Source: CAYZJB01 sp964602985
Lineage (GTDB): Bacteria > CLD3 > SB21
DNA: 18,945 nucleotides
Assembly (NCBI GenBank): GCA_964602985.1
Contig: CAZRTJ010000040.1
Span: 1-18,945 of the forward strand
Reading direction: 5' to 3'
The notes below the pieces were generated by a model. That model was not told the origin of the DNA and made no database searches. It was given only the letters and a program-made list of their open reading frames with translations. This document shows, in pieces, positions 1-6,627 of the stretch. Position 1 is the stretch's first letter, and each line of letters opens with the position of its first letter. The position numbers were made by a program, and so were the translations under genes.

Positions 1-1
1 A

Positions 2-202
2 AGCCGCAAACGAATGCAAGTTTTGGCGCTGAAAGTAAACAAAGGCCTCGAGCGGATGTCCGAGTACTTCGAAGCCGGAAAAGTCGTACCGGTGATCGAT
101 CACGTCTTTGATTTATCCGAGGTGGCGAATGCCTTTCGGTATTATGAGGAAGGAAAGTTCTTCGGCAAGATTGTGATTCGGGTGGCCGGGGATGGAGGGT
201 AG
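2..202 (+). CDS. Zinc-type alcohol dehydrogenase/quinone oxidoreductase (MDR) family protein, C-terminal end only
   Basis: The gene enters from beyond the left edge; the frame is open from base 2 and ends at TAG 200-202, so only the last 66 codons are visible. The segment GKVVPVIDHVFDLSEVANAF followed by a YYEEGKFFGKIVIRV-like end is the standard C-terminus of medium-chain dehydrogenase/reductase proteins (NAD(P)H:quinone oxidoreductase or zinc-binding alcohol dehydrogenase), where the last strand of the catalytic domain is GKIV-hydrophobic. The nucleotide-binding domain and any zinc ligands lie outside the window, so substrate and metal dependence cannot be judged. The next gene starts 27 nt downstream on the same strand and may be co-transcribed. 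The ATG at 14 is internal and is not the true start. Confidence 0.8.
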   Translation, partial: SRKRMQVLALKVNKGLERMSEYFEAGKVVPVIDHVFDLSEVANAFRYYEEGKFFGKIVIRVAGDGG

Positions 203-229
203 CGGTAGCCCATCCAAGAAGAGGACAAC

Positions 230-631
230 ATGAATTATCCCTTTGTCATCGCAGGCGCGATTCTCGTGCTGGCGTTTTTCGCTCACCTCCTGATTGGCAA
301 TCGGGAATCGCTGAGTACGCGTCCCGCGGCGGAAAAACCCGTCCTGGTGAGAAATTGGGTGCAATCGATGTGTGCGTTTCAGATGATTACGGTGGATCTG
401 TTGCTGCTGGCTGTTCTTCTGTTCTTTCTCGGAATGTCGAATGGGATACCGTTCAAACGCGAAATGGCGCTGGGCGTATCGGTTCTTTTTGCGATGTGGG
501 GAATTGCGTGGTTGATCCAGATGATCCTGCTCAGACGGCCGGGCCGGGACTATCTACTGCTCGGACAGTGGATCGCATGGTTCGTCTGTTCTGCTCTTCT
601 CTTCTGGGGAGCGCACATCGAGACCCCGTGA
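230..631 (+). CDS. Small four-helix integral membrane protein of unknown function
   Basis: A 133-residue protein that I do not recognise. It has four evident hydrophobic segments, at about residues 3-23, 49-69, 79-101 and 108-129, with a polar Arg/Glu-containing loop (24-45) after the first helix and an LRRPGRD turn between helices 3 and 4. No signal peptidase site, cofactor motif or catalytic residue is visible, so it is probably an inner-membrane protein. The start is supported by AAGAGG ending 5 nt before the ATG. It lies 27 nt after the dehydrogenase fragment, suggesting one transcript, and a TATAAT-like promoter for ispH lies just after its stop. An overlapping ORF in another reading frame (355-663) has no such structure and is a shadow. 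Confidence 0.75.
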   Translation: MNYPFVIAGAILVLAFFAHLLIGNRESLSTRPAAEKPVLVRNWVQSMCAFQMITVDLLLLAVLLFFLGMSNGIPFKREMALGVSVLFAMWGIAWLIQMILLRRPGRDYLLLGQWIAWFVCSALLFWGAHIETP

Positions 632-658
632 GGACTGGTTTTTCGCCGACAGGATGTG

Positions 659-664
659 TATAAT
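659..664 (+). promoter_or_regulatory. Consensus -10 box for ispH, giving a probably leaderless mRNA
   Basis: A perfect TATAAT lies only 8 nt before the ispH ATG (673). Initiation 6-8 nt downstream of the box would start the transcript at about 671-673, leaving no room for a normal ribosome binding site; the only AGG (669-671) is 1 nt from the ATG. The -35 position, 17 nt upstream (636-641, TGGTTT), is a weak match to TTGACA. The exact hexamer and its placement are seen; leaderless expression is an inference. Confidence 0.4.
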
Positions 665-672
665 GCCCAGGT

Positions 673-1905
673 ATGAGAAAGTTTGACATCCCCCCCTACT
701 ATCGCAGTTCTTATGTCACCGCGATCAAGAATCTCCGACGGCAGCAGGACACACGGAAGAAAGACTTTTCACCCACACGGCTCGATTTTGGTCCCGTTCG
801 GTTTTACCTCGCTCGTCATTTTGGGTTTTGTTTTGGCGTTGAGAACGCAATCGAAATCGCCTATCGCGCCATCGACGAACATCCCGACCGCAGGATTTTT
901 CTATTGTCCGAAATGATCCACAATCCGGACGTGAATGCCGATCTCCAAAGCCGCGGAGTTCGATTTCTGATGAAGACGAACGGAGACACGCTCGTCGGAT
1001 GGGATGAACTCACTCCCGATGACATTGTCATTGTTCCGGCTTTCGGCACGACGATCGAAATTCAGGAAAAACTGAACGAAATAGGAATTGATCCCTACGG
1101 CCACGACACCACGTGTCCATTTGTGGAAAAAGTCTGGAACAAGGCTTCACAAATTGGGAACCGCGAGTACACGGTGGTGGTGCACGGCAAACCGTCGCAC
1201 GAAGAGACCCGAGCGACGTTTTCGCACAGCCGGCAAAGCGCACCCACGGTCGTCGTGAGGGACTTGACGGAAGCGCAGAAATTGGCAGAAGTCATCCTGG
1301 GCCATCTGCCAAAAAAGGAATTCTTTGAATTGTTCCGTGAACAATACTCGGAGGGCTTTGATCCGGAAAAGCATCTGGATCGTATCGGTGTGGTCAATCA
1401 GACAACCATGTTGGCCTCCGACACGCAGGAAATTGCCGACTATCTGAAGCAGACCATGCAGAAAAAGTTTGGCGTGGAGGATTCGGCAGCCCATTTTGCG
1501 GACACACGGGACACTCTTTGTTACGCGACCAATGACAACCAAAATGCCGTGTATGAATTGCTGAAACAACCGGCGCATCTTGCGATCGTCGCCGGTGGCT
1601 ATAATAGTTCGAACACGTCTCACCTGGTCGAGCTGTGTGAGCAGAAATTGGCGACTTACTACATCTCATCGGCAGAAAAGGTGGTCTCTGCAAACGAAAT
1701 TATGCATTATGACCTCCGTGCCCGTGCGGAAAAAAAATCGGTTGGATGGTTGCCCAATTCGCGTCCTTTGGATATACTGGTTACGTGCGGGGCGTCCTGC
1801 CCAGACTCAGTGGTCGAAAGGATCATCGTGCGTGTGACGTCGCTCTTCGAAGCAGATCGAACATTTGAGGACATCATGGCGAGTCTGCCCGCAGTATCGG
1901 CGTGA
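673..1905 (+). CDS. ispH: 4-hydroxy-3-methylbut-2-enyl diphosphate reductase (IspH/LytB), long plant/cyanobacterial-like form
   Basis: IspH performs the last step of the MEP isoprenoid pathway, reducing HMBPP to IPP and DMAPP with a [4Fe-4S] cluster in the cytoplasm. The three cluster cysteines are visible: C53 in FGFCFGVENA, C148 in DTTCPFVEKVW and C283 in DTLCYATNDNQ. Other family signatures are the IHNP motif (H83), HGKPSHEET (about 171-179), VNQTT (241-245), YNSSNTSHL (310-318) and TCGASCPDS (371-379). At 410 residues it is about 100 longer than the E. coli enzyme, and its N-terminal extension (YYRSSY, DFSPTRLDFGPVRF) matches the long form found in plants, cyanobacteria and some other bacteria. 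An in-frame TAA at 661-663 forces the start to 673 or later, and homology begins immediately. Extra cysteines C372 and C376 replace residues that are usually not Cys. Confidence 0.97.
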   Translation: MRKFDIPPYYRSSYVTAIKNLRRQQDTRKKDFSPTRLDFGPVRFYLARHFGFCFGVENAIEIAYRAIDEHPDRRIFLLSEMIHNPDVNADLQSRGVRFLMKTNGDTLVGWDELTPDDIVIVPAFGTTIEIQEKLNEIGIDPYGHDTTCPFVEKVWNKASQIGNREYTVVVHGKPSHEETRATFSHSRQSAPTVVVRDLTEAQKLAEVILGHLPKKEFFELFREQYSEGFDPEKHLDRIGVVNQTTMLASDTQEIADYLKQTMQKKFGVEDSAAHFADTRDTLCYATNDNQNAVYELLKQPAHLAIVAGGYNSSNTSHLVELCEQKLATYYISSAEKVVSANEIMHYDLRARAEKKSVGWLPNSRPLDILVTCGASCPDSVVERIIVRVTSLFEADRTFEDIMASLPAVSA

Positions 1906-1938
1906 TGGCAATCACTGCGAGGTGATCTCGAAAGAACT

Positions 1939-1944
1939 TATAAT
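1939..1944 (+). promoter_or_regulatory. Candidate -10 box upstream of the lipoprotein gene
   Basis: A second exact TATAAT occurs in the 96-nt gap between ispH and the lipoprotein gene, 57 nt before its ATG, so it would give a leader of roughly 50 nt with a normal ribosome binding site. The -35 position at 17-nt spacing (1916-1921, TGCGAG) is poor. A small hairpin with ATCAC/GTGAT arms (1911-1915 and 1922-1926) lies just upstream, but it has no T-run and is not a convincing terminator for ispH. Confidence 0.35.
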
Positions 1945-2001
1945 GAACCGGTATCCGATCTTCAGAATCAAGAAAACAATGAGTTACGGTGGAGATGTCA
2001 T

Positions 2002-2547
2002 ATGAAACGATTTGCACTGATTGGTTTTGTGCTGTTGTTCGTCAGTTGTGGCGACGATAATCCGCTTGATGTGGCCTGGCAGAAATTCAGAAATCAGGAA
2101 TATGTCGAGGCGCATGCGGCCTTCACGGAGCTCATTCCGAGCGAGGGGGGCCAGGCATACATCGGCTTGGGTTGGACGACCCTGAAGATGGACAGTATTC
2201 CGGAAGCGGATGGCTACTTCAGGCTTGCGATTGTTACACAGGATTCCATTCTCGAAGGAGTTGCCGGGATTTCGTTTTCTTCATGGGCACTGGCTCAATA
2301 CAACAGTTCGATCATTTCTTCGGAGAACGTGATTCGTCGTCGTCCGACGTTTGTCTTCACCCACGACCGTACGGTGACCTACCATGACATGTATGTTCAT
2401 CAGGCCTACAGCGAGTTTCGTCTGTCCCGTTTTTCCGCTTCCTTGCAGACCGTGCAAAGGTTGCAACCCGGTTACACGCTGCCGTCGGCGGATACGGTGG
2501 GCGGCTTGCTGGCGAAGCTGGACTCCCTGTATGACCAATACAAGTAA
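2002..2547 (+). CDS. TPR-like outer-membrane or periplasmic lipoprotein
   Basis: A 181-residue protein starting with a lipoprotein signal peptide: MKR, a hydrophobic stretch (residues 4-13) and a lipobox with C16 followed by GDD, so it should be lipidated and face the periplasm. The mature part is mostly helical. It contains a TPR-like pattern: about 25-40 with WQKFRNQEYVEAHAAFTEL, about 50-75 with AYIGLGWTTLKMDSIPEADGYFRLA, and a degenerate unit around residues 130-155. This suggests a small protein-protein interaction scaffold; no enzymatic motif is seen and no family name can be given. GGAG ending 7 nt before the ATG supports the start. The gene stands alone: it has a candidate promoter upstream and a strong intrinsic terminator 16 nt after its stop. 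Confidence 0.75.
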   Translation: MKRFALIGFVLLFVSCGDDNPLDVAWQKFRNQEYVEAHAAFTELIPSEGGQAYIGLGWTTLKMDSIPEADGYFRLAIVTQDSILEGVAGISFSSWALAQYNSSIISSENVIRRRPTFVFTHDRTVTYHDMYVHQAYSEFRLSRFSASLQTVQRLQPGYTLPSADTVGGLLAKLDSLYDQYK

Positions 2548-2563
2548 TCATTGCGCGACCTCG

Positions 2564-2590
2564 AAAAAACCTCCTTCTGGGAGGTTTTTT
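2564..2590 (+). terminator. Rho-independent terminator after the lipoprotein gene
   Basis: Perfect 11-bp inverted repeat: A6-CCTCC (2564-2574), loop TTCTG, GGAGG-T6 (2580-2590), with further T-rich sequence behind it. The flanking A6 makes it usable in both directions. It lies before the true nrfH start, which argues against extending nrfH upstream to 2551. Confidence 0.85.
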
Positions 2591-2604
2591 CATTTTCCAC
2601 CTGC

Positions 2605-2618
2605 ATGACGGAAGTCAT
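2605..2618. promoter_or_regulatory. Short perfect palindrome upstream of nrfH, possible operator
   Basis: ATGAC-GGAA-GTCAT forms a perfect 5+5 inverted repeat about 56 nt before the nrfH ATG, in the only control region available to the nitrite reductase operon. It does not match the FNR (TTGAT-N4-ATCAA), CRP or NarL consensus that I know. The symmetry is seen; a regulatory role is a guess. Confidence 0.2.
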
Positions 2619-2673
2619 TCATTCCTTCCGGCCTGCGATTACTTTGCTTCAACAGAATATTGATTCAGTGATT

Positions 2674-3267
2674 ATGCGAAGCCTCATTCGGTTCTTCTTT
2701 CCACCGGACAATTGGCGTTTGCCTGCGATTTTGGTCACCGGCGCTTCCTTTGGAATCGGGTTGTTTGCGCTCTATATCGGCAACGTCCTCTCGTATCTGT
2801 CTGACGATCCGCGCGCCTGCATGAATTGTCATGTCATGGCCCCGCAGTTTGCAACATGGGAACGCAGCAGTCACGCACGGGTTGCCGTTTGTAATGACTG
2901 TCATGTGCCACAGGACAATTTTCTGGAGAAATACTGGTTCAAAGCTCAAGACGGTCTGCGGCACGCGTCGATGTTTACCCTGAGAATGGAACCGCAGGTC
3001 ATCCAAATCAAGGACGCCGGAATGGAAGCCGTCCAGGACAATTGCGTTCGTTGCCATGAGCACCTGAACTCACGTGTCGCCACGACCAGCGCGACGGTAA
3101 AAACCGCTCCGCACGGAGACGGACGTCTCTGCTGGCAGTGTCATCGCGAGGTTCCGCATGGCAGAGTGAGCAGTTTGGCGTCGACTCCTTTCGCGCGCGT
3201 GCCCCGGTTGAGTCCGGTCGTCCCGGAGTGGATCCATGAACTCATGAGAGACAAGATTACGAAATAG
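2674..3267 (+). CDS. nrfH: NrfH, tetraheme quinol dehydrogenase subunit of cytochrome c nitrite reductase
   Basis: NrfH is a NapC/NirT-family membrane cytochrome that oxidises menaquinol and passes electrons to NrfA. The 197-residue protein has one N-terminal membrane anchor (about 17-38) and four CXXCH heme sites: C49-MN-CH, C73-ND-CH, C124-VR-CH and C153-WQ-CH. The first is followed by a Met (CHVM, M55), the position that ligates heme 1 in NrfH. I chose the ATG at 2674 because the protein then begins with a short basic stretch directly before the anchor. The open frame runs back to 2551, but that part would translate a terminator hairpin. No good ribosome binding site precedes 2674. nrfA follows 9 nt after the stop, so the two form one operon. 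Confidence 0.93.
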   Translation: MRSLIRFFFPPDNWRLPAILVTGASFGIGLFALYIGNVLSYLSDDPRACMNCHVMAPQFATWERSSHARVAVCNDCHVPQDNFLEKYWFKAQDGLRHASMFTLRMEPQVIQIKDAGMEAVQDNCVRCHEHLNSRVATTSATVKTAPHGDGRLCWQCHREVPHGRVSSLASTPFARVPRLSPVVPEWIHELMRDKITK

Positions 3268-3276
3268 GAGAGCCCC

Positions 3277-4773
3277 ATGAAAAGCCTGGTGCAACTGATT
3301 CAGGAAAAACCAAAACTCGGATGGATCGTGTTCTTCATCACCGTCGGAGGCGTCTTTCTGGTTGGTCTATTTGCACACTCCATTGTCGAAAGACGGAACG
3401 AAGAGAAATACATGTTTCAAATGGTCAAGCCCATTTCCGACTGGGAGCCGCGTAACGAGGTATGGGGTGAGAACTTCCCGCGGGAGTATGAATCCTACAT
3501 GCGGACTTCGGATACCACCTTCCGGAGCAAGTACGGAGGGAATGCCTCTCGTGACCTCCTCCACGAGGATCCGGATATCGTTATTCTGTTTGCCGGTTAC
3601 GCGTTTTCAAGGGATTTTCAGCAGGCCCGGGGCCATTATTACGCCGTTCAGGATGTGCGGCTGACATTGCGGACGGGCGTTCCCCAGCCTGCTACGTGCT
3701 GGACCTGCAAGAGCACAGACGTGCCGCGCGTGATGAACGAGAAGGGAGTCAAAGAATTCTACAAAACCAAATGGATCGACATGGGCGAAGAGATCGTTAA
3801 CCCGATCGGATGCCAGGACTGTCATGACAACAAGACGATGAATCTGCGTATCACCCGTCCGGCCCTCGTCGAAGCGTTCGAACGACAGGGAAAAGACATT
3901 CGCCAGGCGTCGCGTCAGGAGATGCGGTCCCTCGTATGCGCACAATGCCATGTCGAATATTATTTCAAAGGCAAAGAAGAGAAATACCTGACCTTCCCCT
4001 GGGACAATGGCTTCACGGTTGAGCAAATGGAGGACTATTATGACAACGTGGAACATGTCGATTGGGTGCACGCCATTTCCAAAACGCCCATGTTGAAGGC
4101 GCAACATCCTGACTACGAAATCTATCTCACCGGTGTGCATGCCGACCGTGGCGTCTCGTGCGCAGATTGTCACATGCCCTACCGGAGTGAAGGCGGCGTA
4201 AAGTTCACTGATCACAAGATCCAAAGTCCCTTGAACAACATCGCAAACAGTTGTCAGGTGTGTCATCGAGAAAGCGAGGGAACACTGGTGCGGAACGTCT
4301 ACGAGCGGCAGGACCGTATCCTGGACGTGCGCCAGCGTTTGGAAGAGGCTTTGATCAAGGCCCATGTGGAGACCAAGGCCGCGCTGGACGGAGGCGCGAC
4401 CACGGAGGAATTGAAGCCAATTCAAAAGTTGATCCGTCAGGCGCAATGGCGCTGGGATTATGTGGCGGCGAGCCATGGGGGTTCTTTTCATTCTCCTATT
4501 GAGGGGGCGCGAGTTCTGGCGGCCGGCTTGGAAAAAGCCCAGGAAGCACGGGTTCTCCTCGCGCAGGTCCTGAGCGGCCATGGAGTGAAATTACCTGTCG
4601 CCCTGCCGGACATCTCCACGAAAGAAAAGGCGCAGGCGTATATCGGATTGGACATGGATAAACTGCGCAAAGAAAAGATCGAATTTCTAAAAATCAAGGT
4701 TCCTGAGTGGGACGCCAAGGCGACGGAAAGACAATCGAAATATGATGTTGTCAAAGAGGAGGCTCGAAAATGA
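3277..4773 (+). CDS. nrfA: NrfA, pentaheme ammonia-forming cytochrome c nitrite reductase (cytochrome c552)
   Basis: NrfA reduces nitrite to ammonium by six electrons in the periplasm. The 498-residue protein has the diagnostic heme set: one catalytic CXXCK site (C141-WT-C144-K145) and four CXXCH sites (C179, C221, C295, C326). Active-site residues are in place: Arg132, Tyr228 in CHVEYYF, and His288 in GVHADRG. The calcium ligands Glu227/Tyr228 and Lys314/Gln316 (HKIQSP) are also recognisable, indicating the calcium-containing class. The N-terminus keeps a hydrophobic segment (about 15-34) serving as signal peptide or uncleaved anchor. AGGAG lies 6 nt before the ATG. It follows nrfH by 9 nt, and its stop overlaps the next start (ATGA), so nrfH, nrfA and the porin are translationally linked. 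This is the DNRA pathway or nitrite detoxification. Confidence 0.97.
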   Translation: MKSLVQLIQEKPKLGWIVFFITVGGVFLVGLFAHSIVERRNEEKYMFQMVKPISDWEPRNEVWGENFPREYESYMRTSDTTFRSKYGGNASRDLLHEDPDIVILFAGYAFSRDFQQARGHYYAVQDVRLTLRTGVPQPATCWTCKSTDVPRVMNEKGVKEFYKTKWIDMGEEIVNPIGCQDCHDNKTMNLRITRPALVEAFERQGKDIRQASRQEMRSLVCAQCHVEYYFKGKEEKYLTFPWDNGFTVEQMEDYYDNVEHVDWVHAISKTPMLKAQHPDYEIYLTGVHADRGVSCADCHMPYRSEGGVKFTDHKIQSPLNNIANSCQVCHRESEGTLVRNVYERQDRILDVRQRLEEALIKAHVETKAALDGGATTEELKPIQKLIRQAQWRWDYVAASHGGSFHSPIEGARVLAAGLEKAQEARVLLAQVLSGHGVKLPVALPDISTKEKAQAYIGLDMDKLRKEKIEFLKIKVPEWDAKATERQSKYDVVKEEARK

Positions 4774-6032
4774 CAATCAGATGGAGTTTGGTTCTGGTGT
4801 TTCTTGTGCAGGGTTTGCTGATGGCGCAAGACGAGGAAAGTCCGAAGATCAAATGGAGTTCAGAGATTCGACTGAGGTCGGAAACCGACGGTCGAGACTT
4901 CAACAATAAGACAGATATCAATAGCTACACCTATCTCCGGGCGCGCGTCGGAGCCGCTTTCGAACCGCTCGAACACGTCCACGGTTTCATTCAGATTCAG
5001 GACTCGCGGGTATTCGGAAAAGAACCGAATACGCTCTCGAATACGGCCAATCTAGACCTGCATCAGGCGTATGTGACGTACGAAGGGTTCTTGTGGAAGA
5101 AATTGGATCTCAAGCTGGGGAGGATGGAGGCCGCATACGGCGATCAACGTCTGGTCGGAGCCGTCGGCTGGAGCAACGTGGGCCGCTCCTTTGACGGATC
5201 GATCGTGACGATCCGCTGGACGGAAAAATTCAAATTGGATTGCTTCGCATTCGACCTCCAGGAAAATAGCGCGCCGGCTTCCGTCGCCAGTCCGCCTGCT
5301 CTGGCCGGGAACGTGTCCGACGAAGAAGATATGTATTTCTCAGGGCTCTATGGCATGTACAAGCCGTCGGAACGCTACGCCGTCGATTTTTATCTGATGG
5401 CCGAAATGGACGGGACCGAGAAAGTTTCCGACGGGAAGGACACGCTCGCCCGACTGACGCTGGGCACGTATTCGCGGGGAGAATTCGGCCCCTGGGCGTA
5501 CAAAACCGAATTGGCATACCAACTGGGAAAGAATGGCGAGAACGACATATCGGCGTACATGTTGACAGGTTCGCTCTCGTATACCATGCGGGAAGCCGGG
5601 TGGAAACCCGCGATCACTTGTGGCGCGGATTTTCTGTCCGGAGACAATAAGGCCGATGACAAAATCACGAGTTTCAATACCCTGTATGGCACGAATCACA
5701 AGTACTACGGCTACATGGACTATTTTGTCGACGTCCCTTCTCAGACCAAAGGTCTGGGTCTGCTGGACGCCATGGCCAAAATCAAACTCGTTCCGCATGA
5801 GAAGCTCACGTTGATGGCCGACGCACATCATTTCCGCTCTGCCAAGAAATCCACTGCAAGTGGGAGCATCTTTGGGACTGAGATTGACCTCGTGGGAGTG
5901 TATCGGTTTAACAAGCATTTTGCCTGGGAAAGTGGGGCAAGCCTCTTTGTTCCCGGAAAACTGATGAAATCGTTTTTTGGTTCGGATGACGTGGGCTTGT
6001 GGAGTTACAGTATGACCACGTTTACGTTCTGA
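4770..6032 (+). CDS. Outer-membrane beta-barrel porin of the alginate-export-like family, co-operonic with nrfHA
   Basis: A 420-residue exported protein with a signal peptide (hydrophobic 4-18, cleavage probably after LMA at residue 19). The body shows alternating polar and aromatic strands typical of a porin, for example KWSSEIRLRSETD, YTYLRARVGAAFEP and KLDLKLGRMEAAYGDQRLVG. It ends in a terminal Phe preceded by alternating hydrophobics (SMTTFTF), the usual outer-membrane insertion signal. The WSNVGRSFDG and LGRM segments resemble proteins assigned to the alginate_exp (DUF4105-unrelated) barrel group; substrate cannot be read from sequence. Its ATG overlaps the nrfA stop by 4 nt and a strong GAGGAGG lies 7 nt upstream, so it is made with the nitrite reductase. 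It may act as the entry route for nitrite or exit route for ammonium, which is an inference from position only. Confidence 0.85.
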   Translation: MTIRWSLVLVFLVQGLLMAQDEESPKIKWSSEIRLRSETDGRDFNNKTDINSYTYLRARVGAAFEPLEHVHGFIQIQDSRVFGKEPNTLSNTANLDLHQAYVTYEGFLWKKLDLKLGRMEAAYGDQRLVGAVGWSNVGRSFDGSIVTIRWTEKFKLDCFAFDLQENSAPASVASPPALAGNVSDEEDMYFSGLYGMYKPSERYAVDFYLMAEMDGTEKVSDGKDTLARLTLGTYSRGEFGPWAYKTELAYQLGKNGENDISAYMLTGSLSYTMREAGWKPAITCGADFLSGDNKADDKITSFNTLYGTNHKYYGYMDYFVDVPSQTKGLGLLDAMAKIKLVPHEKLTLMADAHHFRSAKKSTASGSIFGTEIDLVGVYRFNKHFAWESGASLFVPGKLMKSFFGSDDVGLWSYSMTTFTF

Positions 6033-6060
6033 TTGTCTGGGCGTTCGTGCACGGAAAGAA

Positions 6061-6085
6061 AAAAGGCGGGTTGCACCCGCCTTTT
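6061..6085. terminator. Bidirectional intrinsic terminator between convergent operons
   Basis: Perfect 10-bp stem AAAAGGCGGG / CCCGCCTTTT (6061-6070 and 6076-6085) with a 5-nt loop TTGCA. An A-run precedes the left arm and Ts follow the right arm, so it can stop both the rightward nrfHA-porin transcript and the leftward DUF3332 transcript, which converge here 65 nt apart. Confidence 0.88.
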
Positions 6086-6097
6086 TGATTTCAGATC

Positions 6098-6598
6098 TCA
6101 GCGTGTCTGGTACGGATTGATGTATTCGACCAGTCGCTCTTCCGACGGACGGAGCTGGGCGACTTTCTTTGGTTCGCCGTTCACATCGAGATACCAGGCG
6201 CCTTCCGCTGGCCGATACGTCAGGATCGTGGTTTTACCTGCGTTCTCACCCGTGAGTTGGACAATTTCCATGCGATTTTGAGTGGCGGTGACTTCGTATT
6301 CGTTTCCCTTCATGGCGACGAGTCTCGTCTCCCGTTCTCCGGGTCCCATGGCCATCGGGTTGTTGCCGGTCCAGAATTCGATCGCATTGAGTGCGATGAA
6401 GTCGACGAATCCTGCGATCTCATAGACCGGGATGACGAAGAGGACGAACATCACGATCGAATTGACCCACTTGTTTCCCAGCGTGCCGTTCCACGTATAC
6501 AGTTTTCGGGTTAACATGAATTTGCCGTAACAGCCGGATGCCGATACGGAAAACAGGAATGCCAACGTCAAGGCGACGAGACGAGCCCAGCGAGACAT
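6098..6598 (-). CDS. DUF3332 family membrane lipoprotein
   Basis: A 166-residue protein with an N-terminal hydrophobic signal (about 7-20) and a cysteine at 23 in ASGCYGKFMLTRKLY. This is the usual DUF3332 opening and a probable though imperfect lipobox. Next come NGTLGNKWVN, a hydrophobic region with IPVYEIAGFVD (about 40-65) and the EFWTGNNP motif, all hallmarks of this family of unknown function. The C-terminal half is a soluble beta-rich tail. I start it at the ATG at 6598, which has AGGAAGG 5 nt upstream, rather than the GTG two codons earlier. It is the last gene of a leftward operon, 29 nt after the DUF3999 gene, and is followed by the terminator at 6061-6085. Confidence 0.87.
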   Translation of the reverse strand: MSRWARLVALTLAFLFSVSASGCYGKFMLTRKLYTWNGTLGNKWVNSIVMFVLFVIPVYEIAGFVDFIALNAIEFWTGNNPMAMGPGERETRLVAMKGNEYEVTATQNRMEIVQLTGENAGKTTILTYRPAEGAWYLDVNGEPKKVAQLRPSEERLVEYINPYQTR

Positions 6599-6627
6599 AC
6601 ACACCTTCCTTTCTGATGAAGTCTTGG

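Noticed and set aside
2551..2673. Extended N-terminus of nrfH
   Set aside because: It would translate the intrinsic terminator of the preceding gene, and it separates the basic start and membrane anchor from the N-terminus, unlike known NrfH proteins.
3607..4581. 324-codon leftward open frame opposite nrfA
   Set aside because: nrfA has all five heme motifs and conserved active-site residues; the opposite frame has no recognisable domain, ribosome binding site or operon context.
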